Positions 16,133 to 25,700 of a stretch of 64,000 nt of DNA are shown here, piece after piece. Position 1 is the first letter of the stretch; each line of letters opens with the position of its first letter. The position numbers were made by a program, and so were the translations under genes. This stretch comes from Nonomuraea sp. NBC_00507 (lineage in GTDB: Bacteria > Actinomycetota > Actinomycetes > Streptosporangiales > Streptosporangiaceae). The notes beneath the pieces were generated by a model, which worked only from the letters and a program-made list of their open reading frames with translations, made no database searches and was not told where the DNA came from. The DNA is taken from contig NZ_CP107853.1 in assembly GCF_036013525.1 (NCBI RefSeq), positions 8,122,001 to 8,186,000 of the forward strand, given 5' to 3'.

Positions 16133-16498
16133 ATGATCGAGGTCAAGAGCATCGACAAGCCCGACGAACGCCGCGACTTCCCGCGGGGGCACCTGGAAGT
16201 GTGCAACCTCAGCGGGCTCACCTTCGGGGTGGCCACGTTCGACCCCGGCTGGCGCTGGTCGGAGTCGGTCAAACCGATCGTGGGCACGGACTCCTGCGAG
16301 GTCCACCACAACGGGTTCGTGGTCCAGGGACGGCTGCGCATCCGGATGAACGACGGCGGCGAAGCCGAGATCGGCCCGGGAGAGGTGTTCGTCTGCTCGC
16401 CGGGACACGACGCCTGGGTGGTGGGCGACGAGCAGTGCGTCGTCTACGACTTCGCGGGCGGCATGTCCGACTACGCCAAGCGGCCGGCGACCGCCTAG
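16133..16498 (+). CDS. Small cupin-domain protein
   Basis: This 121-residue single cupin has CEVHHNGFVVQGRLRIRMNDG followed by IGPGEVFVCSPGHDAWVVGDE, which correspond to the two cupin motifs with His/Glu metal ligands. A strong ribosome site (GAAGGGGGAG) lies just before the ATG. It is preceded by no operon partner and converges with the VOC gene 10 bp away. The function is unknown. Similar proteins act as small-molecule sensors or isomerases. Confidence 0.8.
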   Translation: MIEVKSIDKPDERRDFPRGHLEVCNLSGLTFGVATFDPGWRWSESVKPIVGTDSCEVHHNGFVVQGRLRIRMNDGGEAEIGPGEVFVCSPGHDAWVVGDEQCVVYDFAGGMSDYAKRPATA

Positions 16499-16508
16499 CC
16501 CACCAGCA

Positions 16509-16850
16509 CTACGCGAAGCCGGGGTCGGGCTCCCAGAGGCTGATCTGGGTCCCCTGGTCGTCGGTGCAGGAGCAACCGCGGCCCGACTTGCTCGCGAACA
16601 CCTCGCCGGTGCTGCCGCCCAGCTTGCGCACCTGCTCGACGGCCGCGTCGATGTCGCTTACGTGGTAGTAGAGGTTCGGCTGCGTGGACGGCCCGCCGCT
16701 GACGAAGCCCATCGGCACGGCCGTGTTGGTGACGTGCAGGTACGTCTCGTGCTCGCGGGTGAACTCCCAGCCGAACAAGGGCCCGTAGAAGGCGGCCGCC
16801 CGGTCCAGGTCCGGCACGGACAGCGTGTAGTAGCCGAGCTCGACATTCAT
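16509..16850 (-). CDS. VOC-family (glyoxalase/bleomycin-resistance fold) protein
   Basis: The product is 113 residues from the ATG at 16850, which has GGAGG 7 nt upstream. VELGYYTLSVPDLDRAAAFYGPLFGWEF is the first beta-alpha-beta-beta-beta unit and LYYHVSDIDAAVEQVRKLGG the second. It is divergent from an ArsR/SRPBCC pair, an arrangement common in actinobacteria in which the ArsR controls both sides. The substrate is unknown. Confidence 0.85.
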   Translation of the reverse strand: MNVELGYYTLSVPDLDRAAAFYGPLFGWEFTREHETYLHVTNTAVPMGFVSGGPSTQPNLYYHVSDIDAAVEQVRKLGGSTGEVFASKSGRGCSCTDDQGTQISLWEPDPGFA

Positions 16851-16915
16851 GTACGAACCTCCGCAATAATTGTCGCTATCGTTAAGCATCAACAGCCTAA
16901 CGGAAGCAGGCAAAT

Positions 16916-17263
16916 ATTAACAACGACGTTAACGATCTGGACGCCACCCTGGCGGCGCTCGCCGACCCGACCCGGCGCAAGGTGATCGACCTGCTGCGCG
17001 AGGGCCCGCGCCCGGCCGGCGAGCTGGCCCAGGCCGTCCAGATGAGCGCACCCGCCCTCAGCAGGCACCTGCGCGTGCTGAGGGCCGGCGGGCTCGTGCA
17101 GGCCGAGACCGGCGGGACGGACGCCAGGCTGCGCCTCTACACGCTGCGCCCCGAGCCGTTCGCGGCACTGCAGGCGTGGCTGGACCAGGTGCAGGCGTTC
17201 TGGGCCGAGCAACTGGGCTCGTTCAAGGAACATGTCGAACGCGCACGGAAGGACACCCCGTGA
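16916..17263 (+). CDS. ArsR-family regulator with no canonical start codon
   Basis: The frame encodes DLDATLAALADPTRRKVIDLL, the normal ArsR N-terminus, then SAPALSRHLRVLRAGGLV and a wing. The first ATG/GTG/TTG in frame (GTG at 16982) would cut off the first helix. Between the upstream in-frame stop (16898) and there, the only plausible starts are ATT at 16916, with GGAAG upstream, or CTG at 16937. I set the start at ATT. ATCGTTAA near 16877 and TTAACGAT near 16929 are inverted repeats that may be its operator. The stop overlaps the next GTG by 4 nt. Confidence 0.75.
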   Translation: MNNDVNDLDATLAALADPTRRKVIDLLREGPRPAGELAQAVQMSAPALSRHLRVLRAGGLVQAETGGTDARLRLYTLRPEPFAALQAWLDQVQAFWAEQLGSFKEHVERARKDTP

Positions 17264-17682
17264 ACACGGTCCGTGCCGGCGTCACCGTCCCGGTCGACCC
17301 GGCGACCGCGTTCCGGATCTTCACCGACGAGATCGACAGCTGGTACGTCCGCGGCCGCCACAGCTGGGTCGACCCCGCCCGCGCGGTCGGCATCCGGTTC
17401 GAGGACGGCTATCTGCGCGAGCTGTGGTCCGACGGCGGCCACGTCGACACCGGCAAGATCCTCGCCTGGGAGCCGCCGCACCGCCTCGTCTGGGCCGACC
17501 TGATCAACGAGACCGGCCGGATGGAGATCGAAGTGGCCTTCAGCCCGGTCGACGGCGGCACCGAGGTCGTGCTGGAGCACCGCGGACTCGACACGCTGCC
17601 GCCCGACGTGGCCGGGCGGATCCGGCGCGGCTACTCCTGGAACATCGTCCTGCGCTGGTACGCCGACCAGTGGGTGGGCTAG
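17260..17682 (+). CDS. SRPBCC (AHSA1-like) domain protein
   Basis: GTG at 17260 overlaps the arsR stop, giving 140 residues. The START-like fold is shown by VPVDPATAFRIFTDEIDSWY, WEPPHRLVWADL and FSPVDGGTEVVLEHRG, with a C-terminal helix ending RWYADQW. Like the pair at 536-1625, it is an ArsR-coupled ligand-binding protein. Its TAG stop and that of the opposing HTH gene share the palindrome CTAG. Confidence 0.9.
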   Translation: MNTVRAGVTVPVDPATAFRIFTDEIDSWYVRGRHSWVDPARAVGIRFEDGYLRELWSDGGHVDTGKILAWEPPHRLVWADLINETGRMEIEVAFSPVDGGTEVVLEHRGLDTLPPDVAGRIRRGYSWNIVLRWYADQWVG

Positions 17683-17891
17683 CGGCGGCCGTATTTCTTG
17701 TGCACGGCCTGCTTGCTCACGCCGACCGCGTCGGCGATCTGCGCCCACGCCAGCCCCGCCACGCGGGCCCGCCGCACCTGGACCGCCTCCAGGCGCTCGA
17801 TCTCGCGGCGCAGCGCGGTCGTGGCCTGCAGCGCCAGCAGCGGATCATCGTCCTGCGCCTGCCGCATCAAGGTCGCCAGGTCGTTCGTCAT
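17679..17891 (-). CDS. Small HTH protein
   Basis: The product is 70 residues. A helical N-terminal half (MRQAQDDDPLLALQATTALRREIERLE) is followed by a compact HTH, GLAWAQIADAVGVSKQAVHKKYGRR, resembling sigma region 4/AsnC-type recognition helices. It starts 4 nt after the hydrolase stop and so is the last gene of the LysE-hydrolase-HTH operon. DNA binding is inferred from the motif. Confidence 0.75.
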   Translation of the reverse strand: MTNDLATLMRQAQDDDPLLALQATTALRREIERLEAVQVRRARVAGLAWAQIADAVGVSKQAVHKKYGRR

Positions 17892-17894
17892 GCA

Positions 17895-18629
17895 CTAAAG
17901 GTAATCCAGCAGCAGCCGCGCGATCTCCTCCGGCCGTTCCAGGGCGGGCAGATGCCCGGCCCAATCCAGCTCCACCAGCCGCCCCTGCGGCAGCTCGCCG
18001 GCCAGGTGCCGGGCACACCGCAGGAACCACTCCAGGTCGTGCGCCCCGACCACCACCAGCGCCGGAACGCCGATCGCCGCCGGCGTGAGCTCGGTCTCCA
18101 CCTGCTCCGGCTCAGGGTCGGCGGCCAGCTGCAGCTCGTACGCGTTCCGCTGCATGGCCGCCAGCCGCTCCCGGGCCGCGGCCGGCGCGTGCGGCCCGAG
18201 CAGGGTGCGCACGGTCAGCCCGGCCGCACCGTCGAGGTCGCCCGCCTCCAGCAGCCGACCCTCCTCCGACCAGTACGCCCGCACGTCGGAGGTCGGCGGC
18301 ACGCCGGCGACGGGATTGAGCAGCACCAGCCGGTCGGCGAGCCCGGCCGCCGCCAGCTCCAGCGCGACCCGGGTGCCGCCCGACGAGCCGACCAGCGCCG
18401 CCCGGCGCACGCCCAGCCCGGCCAGGACCTCGGCCACGTCCGCCGCGTCACTGTAGGGGGCCTCGGCCCGGTACGGGGTGCGGCCGTACCCGCGCAAGTC
18501 CACCGTGATCACCCGGAACCGCTCGGCCAGGGCCTCCACCTGCCCCTGCCACATACCGGAGTCGGCCGCCGTCGAATGCAGCAGCACCACCGGCTCACCC
18601 GCGCCGTGCTCTGCGTACCAGATCGTCAC
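17895..18629 (-). CDS. Alpha/beta-hydrolase
   Basis: The product is 244 residues starting at GTG 18629 (MTIWYAEHGAGEPVVLLHS), which overlaps the LysE stop (GTGA). The nucleophile elbow is GSSGG (VGSSGGTRVALELAAAG). The acid is probably D in GAHDLEWF and the base H in DWAGHLPALERPEEIA. It is cytoplasmic, and the substrate is not predictable. Confidence 0.85.
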   Translation of the reverse strand: MTIWYAEHGAGEPVVLLHSTAADSGMWQGQVEALAERFRVITVDLRGYGRTPYRAEAPYSDAADVAEVLAGLGVRRAALVGSSGGTRVALELAAAGLADRLVLLNPVAGVPPTSDVRAYWSEEGRLLEAGDLDGAAGLTVRTLLGPHAPAAARERLAAMQRNAYELQLAADPEPEQVETELTPAAIGVPALVVVGAHDLEWFLRCARHLAGELPQGRLVELDWAGHLPALERPEEIARLLLDYL

Positions 18630-19237
18630 CGCGACTCCACCACCAGCCGCACGCCCAGCCCGATCAGCACCACGCCGGAGATCTGCTCCAGCCGGCGCCG
18701 CACCGCCGGGCGGCCCAGCCAGTCCTTGGCCTTGGCCACCGCCCAAATGAGCAGCCCGTACCAGAGCAGGTCGATGAGCACCCACACGACGGCCAGCGTC
18801 ACCAGCGTGACCGGCACGTTCTGCCCCGCCGGGACGAACTGCGGCAGGAACGACATCGCGAACACCGCCGCCTTCGGATTGGCCAGGCACGTCCCGACTC
18901 CCGCCAGGTACGCCCCGCGCCACCCCGGCGCCGTGGCCACCTCGGCAGGCGGCGCCCCCTTGCGGGCCTGCCAGAGCGCCTGCGCGCCCATCACGACCAG
19001 CACCACGGCGCCGATCACCCGCATGACGTCGTAGGCCACCTGGGAGGCCACCAGCAGCGCCGACAGCCCGAAGGCCGCGGCCAGGCCCCACAGCAGGATG
19101 CCGGTCTCGTTGCCCAGCGTGGCGGCCATGCCGCTGCCGCGACCGGCCCGCAGGGTCTGGCGGAGGATGATGGCGGTGCTGACCCCGGGCACCATGGCCA
19201 CCAGGACGCACGCGCCCGCGAACGCGAGAAGATACAT
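18626..19237 (-). CDS. LysE/RhtB-family amino-acid exporter
   Basis: This is a six-helix membrane protein of about 203 residues. The VPGVSTAIILRQTLRAGRGSGMAATLGNETG region and FLANPKAAVF-like ...CLANPKAAVFAMSFLPQF are hallmark LysE motifs. The second ATG (19237) is preferred because AGGA lies 8 nt upstream; an ATG three codons earlier is also in frame. It is translationally coupled to the hydrolase gene. It exports amino acids or related metabolites. Confidence 0.85.
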   Translation of the reverse strand: MYLLAFAGACVLVAMVPGVSTAIILRQTLRAGRGSGMAATLGNETGILLWGLAAAFGLSALLVASQVAYDVMRVIGAVVLVVMGAQALWQARKGAPPAEVATAPGWRGAYLAGVGTCLANPKAAVFAMSFLPQFVPAGQNVPVTLVTLAVVWVLIDLLWYGLLIWAVAKAKDWLGRPAVRRRLEQISGVVLIGLGVRLVVESR

Positions 19238-19283
19238 GCCGGGCATCCTGGCAGAACACCGCCCCGGAACGCGCCCGGATTCT

Positions 19284-20255
19284 TCAGCCGTAGAGCTTGC
19301 TCAGCTCGGCGACCGCCTCCCGCATCATCGTGCGCAGCTCCGGCGGCTCCAGCACCTCCACGTCCGCCCCCATGCGCAGCAGCAGCCACCGCGCGTGCGT
19401 GATCGACTCCACCGGCAGGGTGAGCGTGACCCAGCCCTCCGGATCGGGCTCCCCGGCCGCCGCCAGGGCGGCGTCGACGACGTCGCGGCCCATCGTGTAC
19501 GCCAGCAGCTCCTCCCGTCCGGGGGCGAGCTTGACGACGGCCTCGGCGGTGTACATCCGCTCGCGGAACTCCTTGGCGTACGCGCTCCAGAACGCGCCCA
19601 GCTCGAACCCCTCAGGCCGCGGGAAGTGCCCCGGCAGCGTCTCCAGCGTCAGGACGCGCGCCACCCGGTAGGTGCGCGGCGAGCCGTCCGGCGGAGCGGC
19701 CACCAGATACCAGGAGCCGCCCTTGAGCACCAGCCCGAACGGGTGGATCACCCGGTCGACCTCCTGCTGCCCCCAGCGGCGGTAGGTCATGTGCAGCGGC
19801 CGCTGCTCCCACACCGCCTCGGCCACCTCGCTCAGATGCGGCACGTCGTCGCCCGAGCGATACCAGCTGGGCACGTCCAGCAGGAACCGCTCCCGGATGC
19901 GGGAGGCGTGCGAGCGCGGCTCGGGCGGCAGCGCCGCCAGCAGCTTCAGCTCCGCGGTGGCCGCCACCTCCGCCAGCCCCAGCTCCGCCGCCGGCCCCGG
20001 CAACCCGGCCAGGAACAACGACGACGCCTCCTCGGCGGTCAGCCCGGTGAGCCTGGTGCGGTAGCCGTCCAGCAGCTGATATCCGCCCACCGGCCCGCGA
20101 TCGGCGTAGACCGGCACGCCGGCCGCCGACAGCGCCTCCACGTCGCGGTAGACCGTACGGACCGACACCTCCAGCTCGGCGGCCAGCTCGGGCGCGGTCA
20201 TGCGGCCGCGCGTCTGAAGCAGCAGGAGGAGGGAGAGCAGGCGGCTGGCGCGCAT
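19284..20255 (-). CDS. WYL-domain HTH regulator (YafY type)
   Basis: The protein is 323 residues from the ATG at 20255. N-terminal HTH (MTAPELAAELEVSVRTVYRDVEALSAAGVPVY), a WYL domain in the middle (MTYRRWGQQEVDRVIHPFGLVLKGGSWYLVA) and a WCX-type C-terminus are visible. TACAAT lies 7 nt before the previous in-frame ATG region, so a leaderless transcript is likely. WYL proteins bind nucleic acid or nucleotide ligands, and many regulate stress or defence genes. It is divergent from a DeoR gene with a palindrome between them. Confidence 0.85.
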   Translation of the reverse strand: MRASRLLSLLLLLQTRGRMTAPELAAELEVSVRTVYRDVEALSAAGVPVYADRGPVGGYQLLDGYRTRLTGLTAEEASSLFLAGLPGPAAELGLAEVAATAELKLLAALPPEPRSHASRIRERFLLDVPSWYRSGDDVPHLSEVAEAVWEQRPLHMTYRRWGQQEVDRVIHPFGLVLKGGSWYLVAAPPDGSPRTYRVARVLTLETLPGHFPRPEGFELGAFWSAYAKEFRERMYTAEAVVKLAPGREELLAYTMGRDVVDAALAAAGEPDPEGWVTLTLPVESITHARWLLLRMGADVEVLEPPELRTMMREAVAELSKLYG

Positions 20256-20282
20256 ACCCGCCATTGTATTGCGCACATAAGT

Positions 20283-20300
20283 CGTGTTTGTATGAACACG
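20283..20300. promoter_or_regulatory. Inverted repeat between WYL and DeoR genes
   Basis: CGTGTT (20283-20288) and AACACG (20295-20300) are perfect arms around TGTATG. The site abuts the DeoR GTG start and lies 28 bp from the WYL start, so either regulator could use it to control both genes. Confidence 0.5.
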
Positions 20301-21070
20301 TGGAACGTTTGCAATCCATCATGAACGCCTTGCGCGCGCAGGACAGCGTCTCGGTCGCCGAGCTGGCCGCCGAACACGGCGTGTCGGAGATGACAATCAG
20401 GCGTGACCTCGACGAGCTCGCCCAGCAAGGGGTGGTGCGGCGGGTCAGAGGCGGCGCGCTGTCGCTGCTGCTGCGCGGTGAGGAGCCGCCGTTCGGCGTG
20501 CGCGAGCGCGAGGCGGTGGAGGCCAAGAGGCGCATCGGCGCCGAGGCCGCCGCCCTGCTCGCCGACGGCGAGGCGGTGGTGCTGGATGGCGGCACGACAG
20601 CACTGGACGTAGCCCGCGCCCTGGCCGATCGCCGGCTGACCGTGCTGCCGCTGGCCCTGCAGGCGGTCTCGCTGCTGGCCGCCGCGCCCCGGGTGCGGCT
20701 GGTGCTGCCCGGCGGCGAGGTACGCAAGGGCGAGCTGAACGTCATGGGGCCGCTGACCGAGAGCTCCATCAAGGCGCTGCGGTTCGACACGGCGGTCATC
20801 GGCTGCTGCGGGCTGTCGGCCGAGCACGGCCTGACGGCGCACGATCTGCCCGAGGTCGCGGTCAAGCAGGCGGCCATCGCCGCGGCCAGGCGGGTGATCG
20901 TGGTGTGCGACTCCGGCAAGTTCTCGCGTACGGCGTTCGGCGCGGTCTGCCCGATCTCGCGGCTGGACGTGGTGGTGACCGACTCCGGCATCCCCCGGGA
21001 GCAACGGGACGCCCTGGTGGCGGCGGGCGTGGCGGTCAGGGAGGTCGCCGCCGCCGGGGAGACCGGATGA
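20300..21070 (+). CDS. DeoR-family regulator
   Basis: I use the GTG at 20300 (VERLQSIMNALRAQ), the standard DeoR N-terminus, giving 256 residues. The HTH is VSVAELAAEHGVSEMTIRRDLDELAQQGVVRRVRGGA. The C-terminal sugar-phosphate sensor domain has the DGGTTALDVARAL and DSGKF signatures. It overlaps the MFS gene by 4 nt (ATGA), so it probably controls uptake of the MFS substrate. Confidence 0.9.
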   Translation: MERLQSIMNALRAQDSVSVAELAAEHGVSEMTIRRDLDELAQQGVVRRVRGGALSLLLRGEEPPFGVREREAVEAKRRIGAEAAALLADGEAVVLDGGTTALDVARALADRRLTVLPLALQAVSLLAAAPRVRLVLPGGEVRKGELNVMGPLTESSIKALRFDTAVIGCCGLSAEHGLTAHDLPEVAVKQAAIAAARRVIVVCDSGKFSRTAFGAVCPISRLDVVVTDSGIPREQRDALVAAGVAVREVAAAGETG

Positions 21071-22257
21071 GACGTCCGCAGGACGGCCGGACGAGCCGCT
21101 TCAGCGGCGGCCCGATGGGGCGCGAACGCACGGCTGTCTACCTGCTGTTCTTCCTGGCGGGCGCGGCCATCGGCACGTGGACCGCCCGCATCCCCGCCAT
21201 CAAGGAACGCCTCGGCCTCGGTGACGGCCACTTCAGCCTCGCCCTGCTGGCCATCGCCGCCGGCGCGATGATCGGCATGACGGCGGTGGGCCGCCTGGTG
21301 GACCGCCACGGCAGCCACCGCGTCATGATCCCCGCGGCCCTGGTGCAGGGCCTGGTCCTCGTCCCGTCCGCGTACGCGCCGGACCTCGGCGTCCTGGCCG
21401 GGACGCTGCTGCTGTTCGGGATCGCGCACGGGGTGCTGGACGTGTCCATGAACGCCAACGCCGTCGAGGTCGAGCGTGCCTGCGGGCGGCCGGTCATGTC
21501 GTCCTTCCACGCCGTCTTCAGCATCGGCGGGTTCGCCGGCGCCACCACCGGAGGCCTGTTCGCGCACCTGGCGCTGACGCCCGCGGCCACGTTCTGGACA
21601 CTGGGGCTGGTCATCGCGGCGCTCGCGTGGTGGGCCGCGAGGTGGGCGCTGCGGCCGGTCCCCTCCGGTGCGTCGGCCTCGGCGGGCGGGAGCGGGCTGC
21701 CCAAGGGGACCCTGTTCCTGGGCGTGCTGGCGTTCTGCTGCCTGGTCGGCGAGGGGGCGGCGGCCGACTGGAGCTCCGTCTACCTGCGTGAGGACCTGGG
21801 CGCCTCGCCGGGGTTCGCCGCCGCCGGGTACGCCGCGTTCTCCCTCATGATGACCGCGGGCCGGCTGGCGGGCGACCGGCTGGCGGCCAGGTTCGGGCCG
21901 GTGCCGCTGGTGCGCTGCTGCGGGCTGCTGGCAGCCGCAGGACTGGGACTCGCCCTGCTCGGCGGGCATCCGCTGGCGGGCGTGGCCGGGTTCGGCTGCT
22001 TCGGGGCGGGATTGTCCTGCATCGTGCCGCAGGTGTTCTCGGCCGCGGGCCACCGGGACCCGGCCTTCGCCGGGCGGGCGCTGGCGCGGGTCGCGTCCAT
22101 CGGATATCTCGGGTTCCTGTCCGGGCCCGTGCTCATCGGAGCGGCCGGCGAGGTGGCCGGCCTGCCGCGGGCGCTGGCCGTGCCGGCGCTGCTGGCCGCG
22201 TTCGTCGCCCTGACCGCCACGGCCCTGCGGACCCCTGCGGGCGAGCCCGTGCGCTGA
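21067..22257 (+). CDS. MFS transporter
   Basis: This is a 396-residue, 12-TM major facilitator. It shows GxLxDR-type loop residues (GRLVDRHGSHRVM) after TM2 and a pseudo-symmetric second half (AAGYAAFSLMMTAGRLAGDRL). The pattern resembles the small fucose/sugar permease-like actinobacterial MFS proteins. The ATG overlaps the DeoR stop. Coupling to DeoR suggests a sugar or nucleoside substrate. Confidence 0.85.
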   Translation: MRRPQDGRTSRFSGGPMGRERTAVYLLFFLAGAAIGTWTARIPAIKERLGLGDGHFSLALLAIAAGAMIGMTAVGRLVDRHGSHRVMIPAALVQGLVLVPSAYAPDLGVLAGTLLLFGIAHGVLDVSMNANAVEVERACGRPVMSSFHAVFSIGGFAGATTGGLFAHLALTPAATFWTLGLVIAALAWWAARWALRPVPSGASASAGGSGLPKGTLFLGVLAFCCLVGEGAAADWSSVYLREDLGASPGFAAAGYAAFSLMMTAGRLAGDRLAARFGPVPLVRCCGLLAAAGLGLALLGGHPLAGVAGFGCFGAGLSCIVPQVFSAAGHRDPAFAGRALARVASIGYLGFLSGPVLIGAAGEVAGLPRALAVPALLAAFVALTATALRTPAGEPVR

Positions 22258-22406
22258 CCCCGTCAAGGGACCACCCGAAGGCACCACTGACCCGGCCGTC
22301 GTCTGCCGCTTCGAGCACGGCATCGTCACAGGCGCATGACACGCCTATCCAGCCGGGCATCCCACGTTTACCCTGTGTCCGTGCGAATGCGGCGTACGGA
22401 GACGGC

Positions 22407-22739
22407 ATGAGCGGGCGATCACGGATCGGCCTGGCCGAGACCCTCGGTCAACTGCGGGCGGAGCTGGCCGAGGCGCAGGCGAAAGGGGCGGACGAGCGCC
22501 TGCGCTTCGAGATAGCCGAAGCCGAAGTGGAGTTCCAGGTGGCGGTGTCCCGCGAGGCCACGCCCGGAGGGAAGATCAAGTTCGAGGTGGTCGCGGTCGG
22601 CGGGGTGGAGCTGGGCGCGGACGGGAAGCTCGCCAAGGAGACGACCCACCGGATCACCCTGAAACTCGCCGTCAAGGACGGTGAGACCGGCCGCAACGCG
22701 GAGGTGGCGGACGCGGCTCCCCGCGGCTGGGGCGACTGA
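22407..22739 (+). CDS. Trypsin-co-occurring domain protein (trypco2)
   Basis: This small protein (110 residues) has an N-terminal helix IGLAETLGQLRAELAEAQAKG and a beta-rich end (FEIAEAEVEFQVAVSREATPGGKIKFEVVAVG...HRITLKL). This matches the trypco2 domain found next to trypsin-like proteases in predicted NTP-dependent conflict systems. GGAG stands 6 nt before the ATG. The stop overlaps the start of the protease gene by 1 nt (TGATG), so the two are translationally coupled. It is probably the partner that controls or targets the protease. The exact role is unknown. Confidence 0.8.
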   Translation: MSGRSRIGLAETLGQLRAELAEAQAKGADERLRFEIAEAEVEFQVAVSREATPGGKIKFEVVAVGGVELGADGKLAKETTHRITLKLAVKDGETGRNAEVADAAPRGWGD

Positions 22740-25700
22740 TGGACCGGCGGTGCCTCGCCGACATCCGCGCGGGGACCGCCGAGGAGGTCACGCGCTCCGG
22801 CTCCGGCTACCGGATCGGGCCGCGGCTGATCCTGACCGCGCGGCACACCGTCGTGGCCGACGGCGTGGCGCTTCCGAAGATCGTGGTGTCCCTGGGGCAC
22901 CCGCGAGATCAGCCGCCGACCCGCCATGACGCCACCCTGCTGGACTGGCGCGCCCCGGACGACGCCGACGTGGCGCTGCTGCTCATCGACGGCCCCGCCG
23001 GGCCCGCGAGCCCGGTCCGCTGGGGCCGGATGACCGGATCCGACCCGGTGGACTACACCGGATGGGGGTTCCCGCAGTTCGCCGGGTACGGAACGGACGA
23101 CCGGCACGTGGAACAGCTCTCCGGTGTGATCAACCCCGATTCGATCGGAGCGAAGGGCGGCTTCCCCGTCGACCAGCGCGCCTTCCCCGATACCCCCGGA
23201 CATCCCTGGCGCGGCGTCTCGGGGGCCGCGGTGTTCGGCGCGTCCGCCGGGCTGCTCATCGGCGTGGTCGTCTACGACGACACCGCCTTCGCCAACCGCC
23301 GGCTGCACATGATCCCGGTGACGGCGTTCTTCCACGACCCGGAGTTCGGGCGGCTGCTCCAGGCCGAGACCGGCCTGCGCCCGGCGCTCGAATCGGTCGA
23401 ACTGCACGGCCTGTTACGGGGCGAGCCGATCGAGCCCCGCGCCGGGACCCCCGGCTCGCTGCTGGCCGCCGCCCGCGAGACGGTGCCGTTCCACGGCCGC
23501 GGGGAGCTGCTGGACGAGCTCGCCGGCTGGCGCGACGACGACCGGCCGTTCTCCCTCAAACTGATCACCGGGGAGGGCGGGCAGGGCAAGACCAGGCTGG
23601 CCGGGGAGCTGCTGAGGCGCACCCCCGCCCACTGGATCACCGGGTTCCTCGGCTCCTCCGACGACGACGCTGCACGCGTCCTGACCCGCAGCAACCATCC
23701 GGCGCTCATCGTGGCCGACTACGCCGAGGCCACCGCGCACCGCGTCGCCTCCCTGCTCGGCACGCTGCTCCAGACCCCGCCCAGGCGTAACGTCCGGCTC
23801 CTGCTGCTGGCCCGCACCGACGGCGCCTGGTGGGACAGCCTGCGCGGCCAGCTCGAACGCGAGACGCCGCACGCGCTGACCCCCGCCGTACGGCTGACGC
23901 AGCTGGCCGGGGATCGCGAGGAACGGCACGCCGAGTTCGACCGGGCCGCGGCGGCCTTCGCGACCCACCTCCTCCGCCTGCCCGGCCTGCCGCAAGCCGA
24001 CTGGCCCGCCCTCGCCGACCGGGTCCGCTCCACCCCGCCCGACCTGGCCGCGGAGACGTTCGGCAACGCCCTCACCGTGCACATGGCGGCCATGAACGCC
24101 CTGCTCCGCGCGGCCGCGGAGCAGGAGCCCGCCACCGACCCCGAGCACGAGCTGGCCCACCACGAGCGTGCCTACCTGTACCGCCTCGCCGCGAGACGCA
24201 ACCTGCTCCGGCCGGGGATCCTGTCCACCCGTCTCGACGACGACGAACGCCGAGCCGAGTCACTGCGCGCGCTGGACCGGGCCGTCGCCGGGATCATCCT
24301 GATCGGCCAGTCCGGATGCGACCCGGGCCGGGCGTCGTCCGTCGCCGCCCTGGCGAGCGAGCCGTACGCGGAGGAGGTGGTGCGCTGGCTGGCCGCCCTC
24401 TACCCGCCCTCCGAGCAGGACCGGAGCGAGGGCAAGGTGCTCGGTCCGCTCCAGCCCGACCGCCTGGCCGAACGCCTCCTCGGCCAGATCCTGGCCGAGT
24501 CCGAAGACGGCCTGCTCACCCGGATCGCCGCCCTCGCCCAGGACGGCGAGAGCGCCTCAGACGTGCTGCACGTGCTCGCCCGCACGGCCGAGCGCCCGCT
24601 CTTCCGCCCGGCGACCGACGCCCGCATCGAGCAGTTGATCACGGACCTCCCGGCGCCCTACGCAGAGGAGGCGCAGCTCGTCGCCCTCTACGTCGACCGC
24701 CCCGACCCACTGCTCGGCGGGCTGGCCAGGCTCGGCGACAGGGATCCCGCCGAGCTCAAGCGCCGGCTGTGGGCGGTCGCCGATTTCTTCCCGACAGGCG
24801 CGGTCAGCATGCTGTGGGGCGGCCTCTACCTCGCGGAGCTGCAGAGCCTCCTCTTCGGTGAGCTGGCCGAGACGGACCGGGACGCCTATCTCGCCGACCT
24901 GGCCCGCTCCCTCATCAATCATGGCTCCCGGCTCGGCAACACCGGCCAGCACGCCGAAGCGCTCGCCGTCAGCGAGCAGGCCGTCCGGCACTGCCGCGAG
25001 CTGGTGGCGCTGGACCACTCCGCCCATCTCCACGACCTGAGCACCGCACTCCTCAACCACGCCAGTCACCTGTCGAACAACGGTCGCAGGGCCGAGGCTC
25101 TCACCGTCAGCGAGGAGGCCGTACGGCTCCGCCGGGAGCTGTCCGGCCGCGGACTCGACAGCGACCTCTTCAACCTGACCTTCGCGCTGAGCAATCACAC
25201 GGCCTACCTGGCGGAGGTCGGGCGATTCACCGAGGCCCTTCCCCTCGCCGAGGAGGCCCTGCGGCTCCGGCGGCAGCTGGCCGAGCGCGACCGCGACCGC
25301 TACCTCCCCGAGCTGGCCTCGCTGCTCAGCGAGCACTCCATCACCTTGACGGCCATCGGCCGCTTCACCGAAGCCGGCGCCGCCAGCGCGGAGGCCGTCC
25401 GGGTCTACCGCGAGCTGGTCCCCGCCGACGAGGACGTCTTCCTGCCCGGCCTGGCGAGGGCGTTGAACCACCACGCCATCGCCCTCATGGGGGCCGGCCG
25501 GTCCGGCGAGGCTTTCGCCGACCTCGACGAGGCCACCCGCCACTTCCGCCACCTGGCCGAGCTCAACCGCTCCGTCTTCCTCGACGAGCTGGCCATGACA
25601 CTGACCAATCACGCCAGCTGCCTGGCGGAGACCGATCGCCCCCACGAGGCCGTCACCGTCGGCGAGGAGGTCATCCTCATCTACGGCGAGCTGGTCGAGT

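Noticed and set aside
17679..17682. Overlap of two convergent stops in CTAG as a regulatory feature
   Set aside because: Shared stop codons in a palindromic CTAG are a simple result of tight convergent packing.
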